A DNA stretch of 64,000 bases, from positions 147,504,823 through 147,568,822 of the forward strand of contig NC_064822.1 in assembly GCF_024166365.1 (NCBI RefSeq), in the 5' to 3' direction. The notes under the pieces are model-generated. The model was not told where the DNA came from and did no database searches. It saw nothing but the letters and a program-made list of their open reading frames with translations. Positions 22,079 to 33,288 of the stretch are shown here, in pieces; the first letter of the stretch is position 1; each line of letters opens with the position of its first letter. This stretch comes from Elephas maximus indicus (lineage: Eukaryota > Chordata > Mammalia > Proboscidea > Elephantidae). A program made the translations under genes and the position numbers.

Positions 22079-23499
22079 GGGGATAAATAACTGGTGTTTA
22101 ATAGCTTGTGATCAGGAGCTAATAAACCAAAATTCAGGAACATGGTTACATCTGGGGGTAAAAAAAAAAAACACAAGACAGGAAACAAACGAGCAAGATG
22201 GTCAGGACTGCATTCTCTTGGAAAGATTACCTGTTAGGTAGTGAGTCCTCAGGTGTTCATTTCATTATTCTATTTCATAACTTACATATGTGTTGCATAT
22301 ATTCTCTTTTAAGTTTCAAATATTACATAAAAATTTTAAAACCATAAAAAGTTATAGGTTAAATATTATTTTCTAATTACTGTGTTTATATTAATTATAT
22401 GAGGTATTTTACCTTTGGAAAACACACACACATTTCATCTCAACGAATATTTTCTTGGAAAGACCTTACATAAAAAGACATGTTTACAGAAGATTTTAAA
22501 AAGTAATTATGAGGACCAGGTGAGATAAAATCCATAACACCAACATGCTCTTCTTCCTATTTCTAGTCAGCTTACATCTGAAATAGAACATTCTATTCAC
22601 CTTCCACTATGTATTTATTCTTATCATAGATTTTTATTTCCTTGCTCATTCCCAAGGACATAATGATAATTTCCTTAATTTTAACATTCAGTAACATCAT
22701 AAAGAACTACCTGAGAAAGAAGGTAACTTTTTAAATGTCAAGTTTGTTTTTTTTTTTTTTTCTTTTGGCCACAACTTTTTAAACATTGCTTTTGGTTTAA
22801 ATATACAACTTGACATACACATGCCAACAAAGAACAAAGAAGCATGTTGTTGGAATCAGTCGTGTATTATCCTCCGAGGATGAACTTCAAGGCATAAGCT
22901 CTCAGAAAACGTTTCTAGCTGGAACTGGTATTCACTCCCCCTGCTGCCTTATTCCCTGTACTTGCTCGTACATTAGAATCATTGTGGGACTCTATTCACA
23001 GAAATTCACCTGGGCTATTAGGTTCAAACCATAATTCATTCATAGGTGAAATGTTTTTATTTTTTCCATGATAAGCTACTTATATCAAAATCTGTAAAAT
23101 CAAAGAATGTTATAGAAGTTTAAAATGACTCAGTGTAATAGGACTATAACTTCCTCAACCACATTAGATTGTGACAACTTGTTAAAATTTACATCTTCTT
23201 CTTCATCTCAATGGTATGCATCTGCATAATGTGTCTCTGCAAAAGAACAGAAATGCATCAAGTAAACAGATGTGAGAAAGTGTGAGTTTGGCCTGAATAA
23301 AGATATATCAGAAGAAATATGGGCAAGATGTCCAGCATTCTTCAGAGACACCTGAATTCTGTTTCCTTTGTAGTATGTAAAGTTTCCAAGCCTAGTAGAT
23401 TCCTTTATGATTTGAAGTTATTTAAGTAGAACATCAGACATGTTCCAGTGATTTTGATGGCTTTCCTTTCATGTCTGTAAACTTCATGAGGTCAGGAAC
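22079..23499. other. No gene seen: unique AT-rich DNA
   Basis: I see A/T homopolymers (near 22160 and 22745) and otherwise no nameable feature. A 74-codon open stretch at 22810-23034 has no recognisable domain. Confidence 0.5.
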
Positions 23500-23930
23500 T
23501 GTGTTAGCTTTCCGTAAGTCATTTTGTTATCACAAATAGCCCCATAATTTCAGTGACTAAAAACACAAAAGTTTATGTTTGTTCTCGTTATATTTTGGTC
23601 AGCCAAGGATCTGCTCCACATAGCTTCATTCAAGCTGAAGAAACACCCACTATCTGAGACATGACATTCTCATGGCAGAGAGAAAAGAGCAATAGTGGAA
23701 CGTCACAACGGTTCTTAAAATCTCTTCCAGGCAATGGCATGCAGTATCTTTACTCACTCGCCATTGGCCAAGGACAAAATAACACAGCCAACTCTGATGT
23801 CAACTGAGGCAAAAATTATCTTCCTACTTGAATGTAAACTGCAAGGCATGTGAAAATGAGTGAGAATTATATTCCTCTTAGAGGGAGAACAGCAAATAAT
23901 TGGAAACAACAATGCAATCTACTACAGAAG
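23500..23930 (+). repeat. Old interspersed repeat, family not assigned
   Basis: 'cccactatctgagacatgac' followed by 'tctcatggcagagagaaaag' and 'cactcgccattggccaagga' belong to a widespread old mammalian repeat. I cannot assign it safely to a family. Confidence 0.4.
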
Positions 23931-23989
23931 ATAAGTCTGACACTCACTATTATAGGCCTTTTATTTAGCACAGGTTCTACCACATACTA

Positions 23990-24800
23990 TGTACTTCATT
24001 TACTATTTATTCAAACACTCTTTTATTGAGTGGCTACTATGTGCCTGAAATACATTAAATGCTTGGGATACTGTAGTGAACAAACACAAAAATCCCTGGG
24101 CCAAGCAAGGACATTAAGTATACAGCAGTTAGATGGTGATAATTTCTGAGAACAATTAGGCAGAGTAAGGAGCTACAATCTGAAATAAGGTAGTCAGGGA
24201 AGCCTCACTGTGGTAACAGAAAGACCAAAAGGAATGTGGAAAAGCCATATGGAGATCTGAGTAGAAGTGTTATAGGCAGAGAGAATATCAGGTAAAAAGT
24301 CCTTAAGTGAAAGTATGCCAAGTGAAGTTGAGGAAGGAGACCATTGTAGCCAGAGCTGATGCAGCTAAACGGGTTATGGTAGATCAGGTTAGAGAGGTAT
24401 CAGGGAACCAGAATTCGTAGTGAACTGTGGGTCTTTTAATATAGTCTGCTTTTCCTTGAGTGAGGTGGAAAATCAGTGGAGGTGGTTGAGGAGTGACCTG
24501 ATGTTATTCAAATTTTAAAGGATCATTCTGGGTGTAGTGTTAAGAACAGGTTGATGCAGGCTTGAGTATAAGAACGGAGACCAGTTACGAGCCTATGATA
24601 ATAAGAAAGTAGGTGAGAGATGACAATAACGTGCACCAGGGAAATGCAATAGTGGTAAGAAATGGATGAATTCTGGATATATTTTAAAAGTAAATCCCCA
24701 TAGGCTTTTGTGCTGGATTATATGTGGGGTGTGAGACAAAGAGGCATCTAGGATGACTCCAAGGGTTTTTGGCCTGAGTAAAAGAAGGATAGATGAACTG
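23990..24800 (+). repeat. Old mammal-wide interspersed repeat, family not assigned
   Basis: In order: 'gagtggctactatgtgcctg', 'gggatactgtagtgaacaaa', 'tagtcagggaagcctcactg', 'aaggatcattctgggtgtag', 'gagaccagttacgagcctat' and 'ggatgactccaagggttttt'. This string of phrases recurs across mammals as one repeat unit. I could not settle its name. There is no open frame. Confidence 0.5.
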
Positions 24801-24819
24801 AGTTAACTGTAGCAACAGA

Positions 24820-25320
24820 CCCAATTTGTTCTCACCTTCCTTTACTGATACTGTTAGATTACAAGAAAGATGCTCCTTTAAATCCTCCTATACTGAATCT
24901 GTGCTTGATGATGTGACTTACTTTAGCCAGTGGAAAGGTAGCATGTGTAATAAAAACAAAGGCTTACAAAGTGCTTGCATATTGGGGATTGTCCTCTTTC
25001 ACACCTAGAACTTTGAACTTCTACCAAAACAGGACCAAACTGGCATCTGGATTATGAAAACATGGATCCCAATCATCTCTATCGTTCCAGCCAATCAGGA
25101 AAACAATCAGGCCCCATTAGCAGGCCCATCTGATCAGTACCTAACCTCAGATGCAGGGGTGAGCCCAGCTGAGAACAATAGAATGAACTAACAACCTCCC
25201 ATCTGATCCTTGCCCAAATGACCACCCCACAGAAATGTCAGCTAAATAACTGATTTCTATTTTTAGATACTACATTTTGGAGTGTTTTTTTACACAGCAA
25301 ATGCTAACTGATACAATGGA
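24820..25320 (+). repeat. Old LTR-like or other repeat remnant
   Basis: 'gtgcttgcatattggggatt' and the end 'acacagcaaatgctaactga' suggest an old repeat, possibly a MaLR/MLT1-type LTR. I see no coding remains of a retrovirus. The assignment is weak. Confidence 0.3.
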
Positions 25321-25990
25321 GTTGCTATTAATCTGATGGGGTTGATCTTGTGACATTCTGTTTTGAGGATGAAGACAAGAAGCTTCTTTTTGGCTTTGTT
25401 AAATGTAAGATGCTTATTTATGCACCCATGTAGAAGAAATGAACAAGAGACATATAGTAAAATAGCCAGGCAGCCTTAAGAGCTTCATTAACAGCAGTGA
25501 CCAGTTAGCAAGGTTATAACTGCTGACCTCAGTCTGCCTTGTGGGTATAAAGGGCGAAGAGGAAGAGAGTTCAATTTACTGAATAGCTGATAGATGTTAA
25601 AATGTGGAATGTTCACAAGCCAAAGTAAATGGAAATCAGTTAGATTAAATAAAAATCTTCAGGGTATATTTAGGATCTTTTGGTGTATCCCCTATTTTTA
25701 AATTTTCTTGGTCAAGTACTAATTAATGCCTACAAACTCACGTTTGGTTCTGTGAGAGAGACAAAGTAAAAATAAATGCATAAAAAAAAAAAATTCCCAC
25801 TTACTTGGAAAAGACCAAGAGAAACAAATTAAATGAAAAACTGCATGGTACTAACTATAAGAAGAAATAAGATAGTGAAAACTATAAAGCAGCAGGAGAA
25901 AATTTCTGGCAAATGTTAAGTAGGATTTCTGATGGTAAAGAAGGGTAGATGTAGGAAGGAGCATTCATAGAGGCAAAGAAGAAAGAAGGA
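25321..25990. other. No gene seen
   Basis: Unassigned sequence with an A run near 25780. It leads into an L1 3' UTR. Confidence 0.5.
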
Positions 25991-25997
25991 TAGAAAG

Positions 25998-26785
25998 GCA
26001 AGATTGTGGAAGCTCCAAAGACATATCCAAACTCCCTGCAGGACTAAATTGCTGGGCTTAGGGCTGTGGGCACCACGGTCTTAGGGGAATATCTAGCTCA
26101 AATGGCATAACATTGTTCATAAAGAAAACGTTCTACATTCTACTGTGGTGAGTAGGGTCTGAGGTCTTAAAAGCCTGTGAGTGGCCATCTAGGATACTTC
26201 ACTGGCCTCACCCCTTTGGGAGCAAGGAAGAATGAAGAAAACTAAAGATACAAGGGAAAGATTAGTCCAAAGGACTAATGGACCACATCTACCGTGGCCA
26301 CAATCAGACTGAGTCCAGTACAACTAGATGATGCCTGGCTACCACCACTGACTGTTCTGACAGAGATCACAATAGAGGGTTCTGGACAGAGCTGGAGAAA
26401 AATGTAGAACAAAATTCTAACTCAAAAAGAAAGGCCAGATTTGCTGGCCTGATAGAGACTGGAGAAACCCTGAGAGTATGGCTCCCAGACAGCCTTTCAG
26501 CTCAGTAATGAAGTCACTCCTGAGGTTCATGCTTCATCTAAACATTAGACAGGCCCATAAAACAAAATGTAGCTAAAGTGGCACACAAGCCTTGGGGTAA
26601 GGACTAGAAGGCAGGAGGGGACAGGAAAGGTGGTAATAGGGAACCCAAGGTTGAGAAGGGAGAGTGTTGATATATCATGGGGTAGTTAACCAATGTCATA
26701 AAACAATATGTGTACTAACTGTTTAACGAGAAACTAGTTTGCTCTGTAAACTTTCATATAAATTACAATAATACAAAAGGAAATA
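25998..26785 (+). mobile_element. L1 LINE, 3' UTR only
   Basis: It runs from 'gcaagattgtggaagctcca' to 'cgagaaactagtttgctctg' and the A-rich end. The same block closes the L1 at 41.0-41.8 kb and, reversed, the one at 54.8 kb, so all three are one L1 subfamily. This copy is 5'-truncated within the 3' UTR and has no coding part. Confidence 0.88.
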
Positions 26786-27004
26786 AGGGTAGAATTAAAT
26801 TACGAACTGAAATAAGACATTACAGAGGCAATTGTTTATCCTTATATAGGGAGCTCTCACAAATCACAGACTGTCAAGGGCAGTGTTACAGTGGATTTAT
26901 CAACTTGTTCTCCAATGGGGGTAAGGGGTGCTGTATATCTGTAAGTTTGTCCTTTTCTGTTAAGTAAAGATTGCCACAATGGCAAGCTTCAAGCTACCTA
27001 TATG

Positions 27005-28766
27005 GGTATTATAATAACATGTGCAAAGACCTGGAGTTAGAAAACTAAAAGGGAAGGACATGCTCGGCATTTCTCAAGCTGAAAGAACTAAGGAAAAAAT
27101 TCAAACCTCAAGTTACAATATTGAAGGATTCTATGGGGAAAATATTAAATGACAAAAGAAGCATCAAAAACAGGTGAAAAGAATATACAGAGCCACTATA
27201 CCAAAAAGAATTTGTCAACGTTCAACCCTCTTAGGAGGTAGCACATAATCAGGAGCTGATGGTGCTGAGGGAAGAGGTCCAGGCTACACTGAAGGCATTG
27301 GCGAAAAACAAGGCTCCAGGAATTGGCAGGATGCCAAGCAAGAATGCAGCAAACAAAATCAGCTTGGAGGTGCTCACTTGTCTATGCCAAGAAATTTGGA
27401 AGACAGCTACCTGGCCAACTGACTGGAAGAGATCCATATTTATGTCTATTCCCAAGAAAGGTGATCCAACTGAACATGGAAATTATTGAACAATACAATC
27501 ACTATCACATGCAAGCAAAGTTTTGCTGAAGATCATTCAAAAGCTGTTTCAGCAGTACATTGACAGGGAACATCCAAAAATTCAAGCTAGATTCAGAAGA
27601 GGACGTGGAACCCAGGATATTTTTGCTGACATCAGATGGATCCTGGCTGAAAGCAGAGAATACCAGAAAGATGTTTACCTGTGTTTTATTGACTATGCAA
27701 AGGCATTTGACTGTGTGGATCATAACAAATTATTGGTAACATTGTGAAAAATGGGAATTCCAAACACTTAATTGTGCTCATGAGAAACCTGTACATAGAT
27801 CAAAAGGCAGTTGTTAGAACAGAACAAGGGGATACTGTGTGGTTTAAAGCCAGGAAAATGCATGTCAGGGTTGTATTCTTTTACATTACTTATTCAATCT
27901 GTATGCTGAGCAAATAATCTGAGGAGCTGGACTATATGAAAAAGAACGCAGCATCAGGGTAGAAGAAGATTCATTAAATGAACTGAGATGTACAGATGAC
28001 ACAACCTTGCTTACTGAATGTGAAGAGGACTTGAAGCACTTACTAATGAAGATCAAAGACTACAGCCTTCAGTATGGGTTATACCGCAACATTAAAAGAA
28101 ATTCTCACAAGTGGACCAATAAGCAACATCATGATAAACAGAGAAAAGATTAAAGTTGTCAAGGATTTCACTTTACTTGGATCCACAATCAACATCCATG
28201 GAAGCAGCAGTCAAAAAATCAAAGGATGCATTGCATTGGGCAAATCTGCTGCAAAAGACTTTTTAAAGTGTTAAAAAGCAAAGATGTCACCTTGAAGACT
28301 AATGTGCGTCTGACTCAAGCCAAGGTGCTTTCAATCACCTCATGTGCATGGGAAAGCTGGATAATGAATAGGGAAGACCTAAAAAGAATTGATGCTTTAG
28401 AATTATGGTGTTTGTGAAGAATATTGAATATACCATGGATTGCCAAAAGAATGAACATACCTATTTTAGAAGAAATGCAGCCAGAATGCTCCTTAGAAGC
28501 AAGGATGGTTAGACTACATCTCACATACTTTGGACATGTTATCAGGAGGGATCAGTCCTTGAAGAACATCATGCTTGGTAAAGTAGAGGGTCAACAAAAA
28601 AGAAGAAGACCCTCAATGAGATGGATTGACACAGTGACTGCAACAATGGGCTCAAGCCTAACAATGATCATAAGGATGGTGCAGGAACAGACATTGTTTT
28701 GTTCTGTTGTACATAGGATCACTATGAGTCAGAACCGACTAGATGGCACCTAACAATAACAACAAT
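27005..28766 (+). mobile_element. RTE LINE, 5'-truncated, with RT
   Basis: It begins in the region just before the reverse transcriptase ('caaagacctggagttagaaa') and runs to the 3' end 'tagatggcacctaacaataa'. The endonuclease is absent. RT signatures include FIDYAKAFDCVDHNK (about 27685-27730). The YADD site is decayed (about 27990). The C-terminal parts at 28074-28274 and 28424-28753 keep LGSTINIHGSSSQ and YFGHVIRRDQSL. Frameshifts make it inactive. Confidence 0.9.
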
Positions 28767-29299
28767 GTGGGTCAACTGACTTACAAATTCCTGAAAATTA
28801 AACAGTAATCTCTTGGGAGCCAGTACATGCAAGTTCCAGCATGTTACTACTAGAGAGTCTTAACACTAAAGCAGAAATATCTTCAACACTTTGAGAATAC
28901 TTTATCCTGGTATAGTAATTCCTTTAGGTTGCCTGCAAAGTGACCTGTTTTTACTCAATCAAGGGCCATTTCAATAAAGCTAAAATTACTTAAAAATTAC
29001 TTAGGTACTCATTAAATGTGATTGACATTCTTCTCCTCATTGTTATGAAGCAGAAATCATACTATTTAGTTCTGTACTCTGTAGTGCAGCAACTCTTTGA
29101 TCTGTTTTTGTATTATATATGGGTTCTTGATCCTCCTTTGGTGCCCCACTTAAAGCTGCTCCCAGTTCCACACAGAGGACCTCATGTTGACCCCAATTAG
29201 CCCATCACTAAACTTACAGAATTCAGTGTCATGGGAGACATCACATAGAGGGAAATAATAAGATTTCAAAGTCATACCTAAATTGCTTATGAGTTCCCA
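28767..29299. other. No gene seen
   Basis: Unique AT-rich sequence. A 60-codon open stretch at 29018-29200 has no domain that I recognise. Confidence 0.5.
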
Positions 29300-29420
29300 C
29301 ATTTATCATCTCTGTGACTTCAGAACATGACTAAACCCTCCATGTTTCCTGTAAAATGAGGACAATACCAATGCTTAGCCTGTAAGGTAGTTTTCGTTAT
29401 CGTATAATCTTTAGCTGGTG
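29300..29420 (-). mobile_element. MIR-like, minus strand
   Basis: 'catctctgtgacttcagaac' and 'tttcctgtaaaatgaggaca' are decayed MIR core motifs in reverse order. Confidence 0.5.
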
Positions 29421-29513
29421 TTTAGTTGTTCTCATTGTTTATTTTAATTTTAATTTTGATAAAATAAATGATGCCTGTCTTCACAATGCTGTTTCTAGGT
29501 GACTTCAGGTGGG

Positions 29514-29935
29514 TTGTTGGTAGGTGCCTTCAAGTTGGATCTGACACATGATGACCTTATGTACAACAAAATGAAACGCTGTATTGTCCAACATACCATC
29601 TTCACAATCATTGCGATGTTAGAGTCCTTTGTTGCAGCCACCGTGCCAATCCACCTCATCAAAGGTCTTCCTCTTTTTCAATAACCCTTACCAAACATGA
29701 TGACCTTCTCTAGGGACTGGTCCTTCTTGATAACATATCCAAAATACGTGAGGTGAAGTCTCACCATCCTTGCTTCCAAAGAGCATTCAGGCTGTTCTTT
29801 TTCCACAACAGTCTTGTTCATTCTTCTGGCAGTCCATGGTATATTCAATATGCTTTGCCAATACCATAATTCCAAGGCATCAATTCTTCTTCAGTCATCC
29901 TTATTCATTGCCCAGCTTTTGCATGCGTATGAGAT
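29514..29935 (-). mobile_element. RTE LINE, 3' end, minus strand
   Basis: A copy truncated to its last 0.42 kb: the 3' end 'ttggtaggtgccttcaagtt' lies at 29514 and the broken 5' side at about 29935. It directly abuts the 5'-truncated end of the plus-strand RTE that follows, so the two copies meet head to head. Confidence 0.87.
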
Positions 29936-29936
29936 G

Positions 29937-32187
29937 ATAAAACATGCAATCAAGATGCATTAAATAATTACTAGTTATCGGAATGTAAAAATTGGAAAAA
30001 GGAAGAAAGATTAATAGGAAGAAAAATATGATCTTGGTGACAGAAATAACACTGGAGATCAAATGACAAACCTTTTTCAAGACCAATGACTTATTCATTG
30101 GAAATACCTATTTTCAACAACATAAACAATGACTATACATGTGGACACCACCACATGGAATGAACAGGAACCAAACCAACTACATCTGTGGAAAAGGACA
30201 ATGGAGAAACTAAATATCATCAGTCAGAACAAGGCTGGAGGCCAACTATGGAGCAGACCATCAGTTGTTCATATGCAAATTCAAGTTGAAGCTGAAGAAA
30301 ATTAGAAAAAGTTCACAAGAGCCAAAATATGACCTTTAGTACATCCCATTTGAATTTAGAGACCATCTCAAGAATAGATTTGATGTACTGATCAATACTC
30401 ACCAAAGGCCAGATGGGTTGTGGGATGACATCAATGACATCATACATGAAGAAAGCAAGAGGTTATTAAAAAGACAGGAAAGAAAGAAAAGACCAAAATG
30501 GATGTCAGAGGAGACTCCGAAACCTGCTCTTGAATATAGAGTAGCTAAAGCAAATGGAAGAAATGGTGAAGTAAAAGAGCTGAACAGATTTCAAATGGTG
30601 GTCCAAGAAGCCAAAGTAAAATATTATAATGAAATGTGCAAAGACCTGGAGTTAGAAAACCAAAAGGGATGAACGTGCTTGGCATTTCTCAAGCTGACAG
30701 ATACTGAAGAAAAAATTCAAGCCTCAAGCTGCAATTGTGAAAAATTCTGTGGGCAAAAAACTAAGGACATAGAAAGCAACAAAAGAAGATGGAAGGAATA
30801 CAGAGCCACTGTACCAAAAAGAAATGGTCAATGTTCAACCATTTCAGAAGGTAGTATATGATAATGAATTAATGGTACTAAAGGAAAAAGTCCAAGCTGC
30901 ATTGAAGGAATTGGCAAAATATCAATTGAGGAGCTTCAACAAATGGAAGCACTTAGGGAAAAACTCACTCGTCCATGCCAAGAAATTTGGAAGACAGCTA
31001 CCTGGCCAACCAAATGGAAGATATCCATATACATACACATTTCAAAGAAAGGTGATTCAAAAGATTATGAAAATTAATGAACAATATCTTTAACATCACA
31101 TGCAAGTAAAATTTTGCTGAAGATAATTCAAAAACTGCTGTAGCAGTACATCCACAGGGAACTGCCAGAAATTCAATTTGGATTCAGAAGAAGTCATGGA
31201 ACAAGGGATATCATTGCTAATGTCAGATGGATTATGACTGAAAGCAGAGACTACCAGAAAAATGTTTACCTGTGTTTTATTGACTATGCAAAGACGTTAG
31301 ACTGTGTGGATCATAACAAATTATGGATAACATTGCGAAGAATGGGAATTCCAGAACACTTAACTTGCTCATGTGGAAGCTGCACATAGACAAGTGACAT
31401 TTTTTCAAACAGAACAAGGGTATACTACATGGTTTAAAATCAGGAAATCTGTGCATTAGGATTATATTTTTTCACAATACTTATTTAATCTGTATGCTGA
31501 GCAAATAATCCAAGAAGTTGGACTATATGAAGAACTCAGCATCAGAATTAGAGGAAGACTCAATAACAACTGGCAATATGTAGATGACACAACGTTGTTT
31601 GCTGAAAGTGAAGAGCACTTACTGATGAAGATCAAAGACCATAGCCTTAAGTCTGGATTACACCTCAACATAAAAAAAAAAAAAAAAATTGTCACAACTC
31701 AGACAATAAGCAACATCTGGGTAAACAGAGAAAATATTGAAGTTGTCAAGGATTTCATTTTACTTGTATCAACAATCAACACCCATGGAAGCAGCAGTCA
31801 AGAAATCAAAAGATATATTGCTCTGGGAAATTCTGTGGCAAAAGATCTCTTTAAAGTGTTCAAAAGCAAATGTGTAACTTTGAGGACAAATGTGCACATG
31901 ACTCAAACCATGATATTTTCATATACATGAAAATGAATAAGGAAAGCTGAAGAAGAATTGATGCAGTTGAATTATGGTGCTGGTGAGTAATATTGACTAT
32001 ACTGTGGACTGCCAGAAGAACAAACACATCTCTCTTGGAAGAAGTACAGTCAGAATCAGATGGATTGACCCGGTAACTGCAACAATGGGCTCAAACAGAG
32101 CAACAATTGCAAGGATGGCAAAGGACTGAGGATTGTTTTGTTCTGTTATACATGGGGTTGATATTTGATGGCACCTAACCACAACAA
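29937..32187 (+). mobile_element. RTE LINE, 5'-truncated
   Basis: It starts within the endonuclease ('acatgcaatcaagatgcatt') and reaches the 3' end 'gatggcacctaaccacaac'. RT landmarks are CFIDYAKTLDCVDHNK (about 31272-31320) and a motif-B region near 31455-31500 with a changed residue. In the catalytic region near 31580, YVDDTTLFAESEE replaces YADD. An A run replaces coding bases near 31676-31688. It is inactive. The tail is interrupted by an A17T18 insert. Confidence 0.9.
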
Positions 32188-32231
32188 AAAAAAAAAAAAA
32201 AATTTTTTTTTTTTTTTTTTAACCACAACAA
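32176..32231. repeat. A17-T18 insert between 12-bp direct repeats
   Basis: 'taaccacaacaa' occurs at 32176-32187 and 32220-32231, in the RTE (aac)-type tail. Between the copies the sequence is A then T only, 17 and 18 long counting the bases shared with the repeats. Confidence 0.85.
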
Positions 32232-32236
32232 CAATC

Positions 32237-32335
32237 AATCTTATTGGAAGAAGATTGCTAGGTCTTTCTTCTGTGGTACTGCTGGGTGGACTTGAGCTGC
32301 CAATCTGGGACAAACCGTTTGTGCCACCTAGAGAC
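32237..32335 (-). mobile_element. AfroSINE-like variant, minus strand
   Basis: 'ggaagaagattgctaggtct', 'gctgggtggacttgagctgc' and 'ccgtttgtgccacctagaga' match the head and middle of a diverged AfroSINE variant. The tail is missing. Confidence 0.6.
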
Positions 32336-32444
32336 CCCTAAAAGTAATAACTGAATTAACATATACATAGAGTCTAGACATGTATCCGGAGTAATAAACC
32401 TCTCATGTTAGCAATTAACCATTTAGAGATGCTCGTGAATAAAG

Positions 32445-32609
32445 AGGAGCCCTGGTGGCACAGTGATTACAAGCTATGGCTGCTAACAAAAAGGCTGGCC
32501 ATTCGAAACCACCAGCCACTCCTTGAAAACCCTGTGGAGCAGTTCTACTCTGACCTATAGGGTCACTATGAGTCAGAATCAGCCTAAAGGCAATGGATTT
32601 TAATGGGTA
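32445..32609 (+). mobile_element. AfroSINE, short form, with TSD
   Basis: It runs from 'aggagccctggtggcacagt' to 'tcagcctaaaggcaatggat'. A 9-bp duplication 'tgaataaag' lies at 32436-32444 and 32610-32618, so the element is complete and the boundaries are firm. Confidence 0.93.
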
Positions 32610-32618
32610 TGAATAAAG

Positions 32619-33018
32619 GTGTATAAAATATCACCATAAAAAAAATGCAGACATGTAATTCAAGCTATTTTTTAGTAGATATCAATGGAGATCATGCTTT
32701 GCTTTTAATATGATGATAATTAGAGAATACCTTGTGTAATTTTTTCTTCTGTTTTATTTCATTTGTAGTAGCTAATTATAAATATAAATGAAATAAAACA
32801 AAAGAAAAAATTACATAAGCTATATTATTTAACAGCACTCTAGAAAAAAAATTCATCTTTATAATAAAAGAAAATACAACTTCTGTAAGTATTCCGGTAT
32901 ATTTTCTAAAAAGTAAGCAAATTGCATTCAAATTGGTTTGATAAAAAAATCTTAGTCAATTTATTTTTGCAAATATCTGATTATATTTTAAAGCAATGTG
33001 ATTAACCTTTCCTAAATT
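32619..33018. other. No gene seen: AT-rich sequence
   Basis: A very AT-rich stretch. Around 32745-32810 it shows an imperfect inverted repeat ('ttttcttctgttttatttca' against 'tgaaataaaacaaaagaaaa') with a short AT-rich centre. Confidence 0.55.
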
Positions 33019-33214
33019 GTTGTGTGCTGTCGGGTCGATTCCAACTCAAAGTGACCCTATATGACAGAGTAGTAGTGCCCAATAGGGTTTCCTGGGCTGT
33101 AAACTTTCCAGGAGCAGATTGGCAGAACTTTTCTTCTGCCCTGGTGGGTTTGAACCACAAAATTTTCAGTTAGTTAGCCATTAAGCACTTAGCCATATCA
33201 CCACCAGGGCTCTT
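33019..33214 (-). mobile_element. AfroSINE, long form, minus strand
   Basis: On the plus strand the tail is 'gtcgggtcgattccaactca', the middle is 'tgggctgtaaactttccagg' and the head complement is 'tatcaccaccagggctcttt'. Confidence 0.88.
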
Positions 33215-33227
33215 TTTTCCTAAATTA

Positions 33228-33270
33228 GAACCTATTAACCAGTGCTGTCAAGTCGATTCCGAACCTATTA
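33228..33270 (-). mobile_element. 23-bp SINE/RTE-tail micro-insertion with TSD
   Basis: 'gaacctatta' occurs at 33228-33237 and again at 33261-33270. The 23 bases between (33238-33260) are just the terminal AfroSINE/RTE-like tail 'gctgtcaagtcgattcc' with a few bases before it. The perfect 10-bp repeats mark it as a separate insertion. Confidence 0.75.
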
Positions 33271-33288
33271 GTGGTTAGTTATGTATTA

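Noticed and set aside
24820-25320. Endogenous retrovirus with coding genes
   Set aside because: At most an old solitary LTR-like remnant. No gag, pol or env-like frames were seen nearby.
29514-32187. Second twin-primed RTE
   Set aside because: Both opposed pieces contain the RTE 3' end, which a single twin-primed insertion cannot produce.
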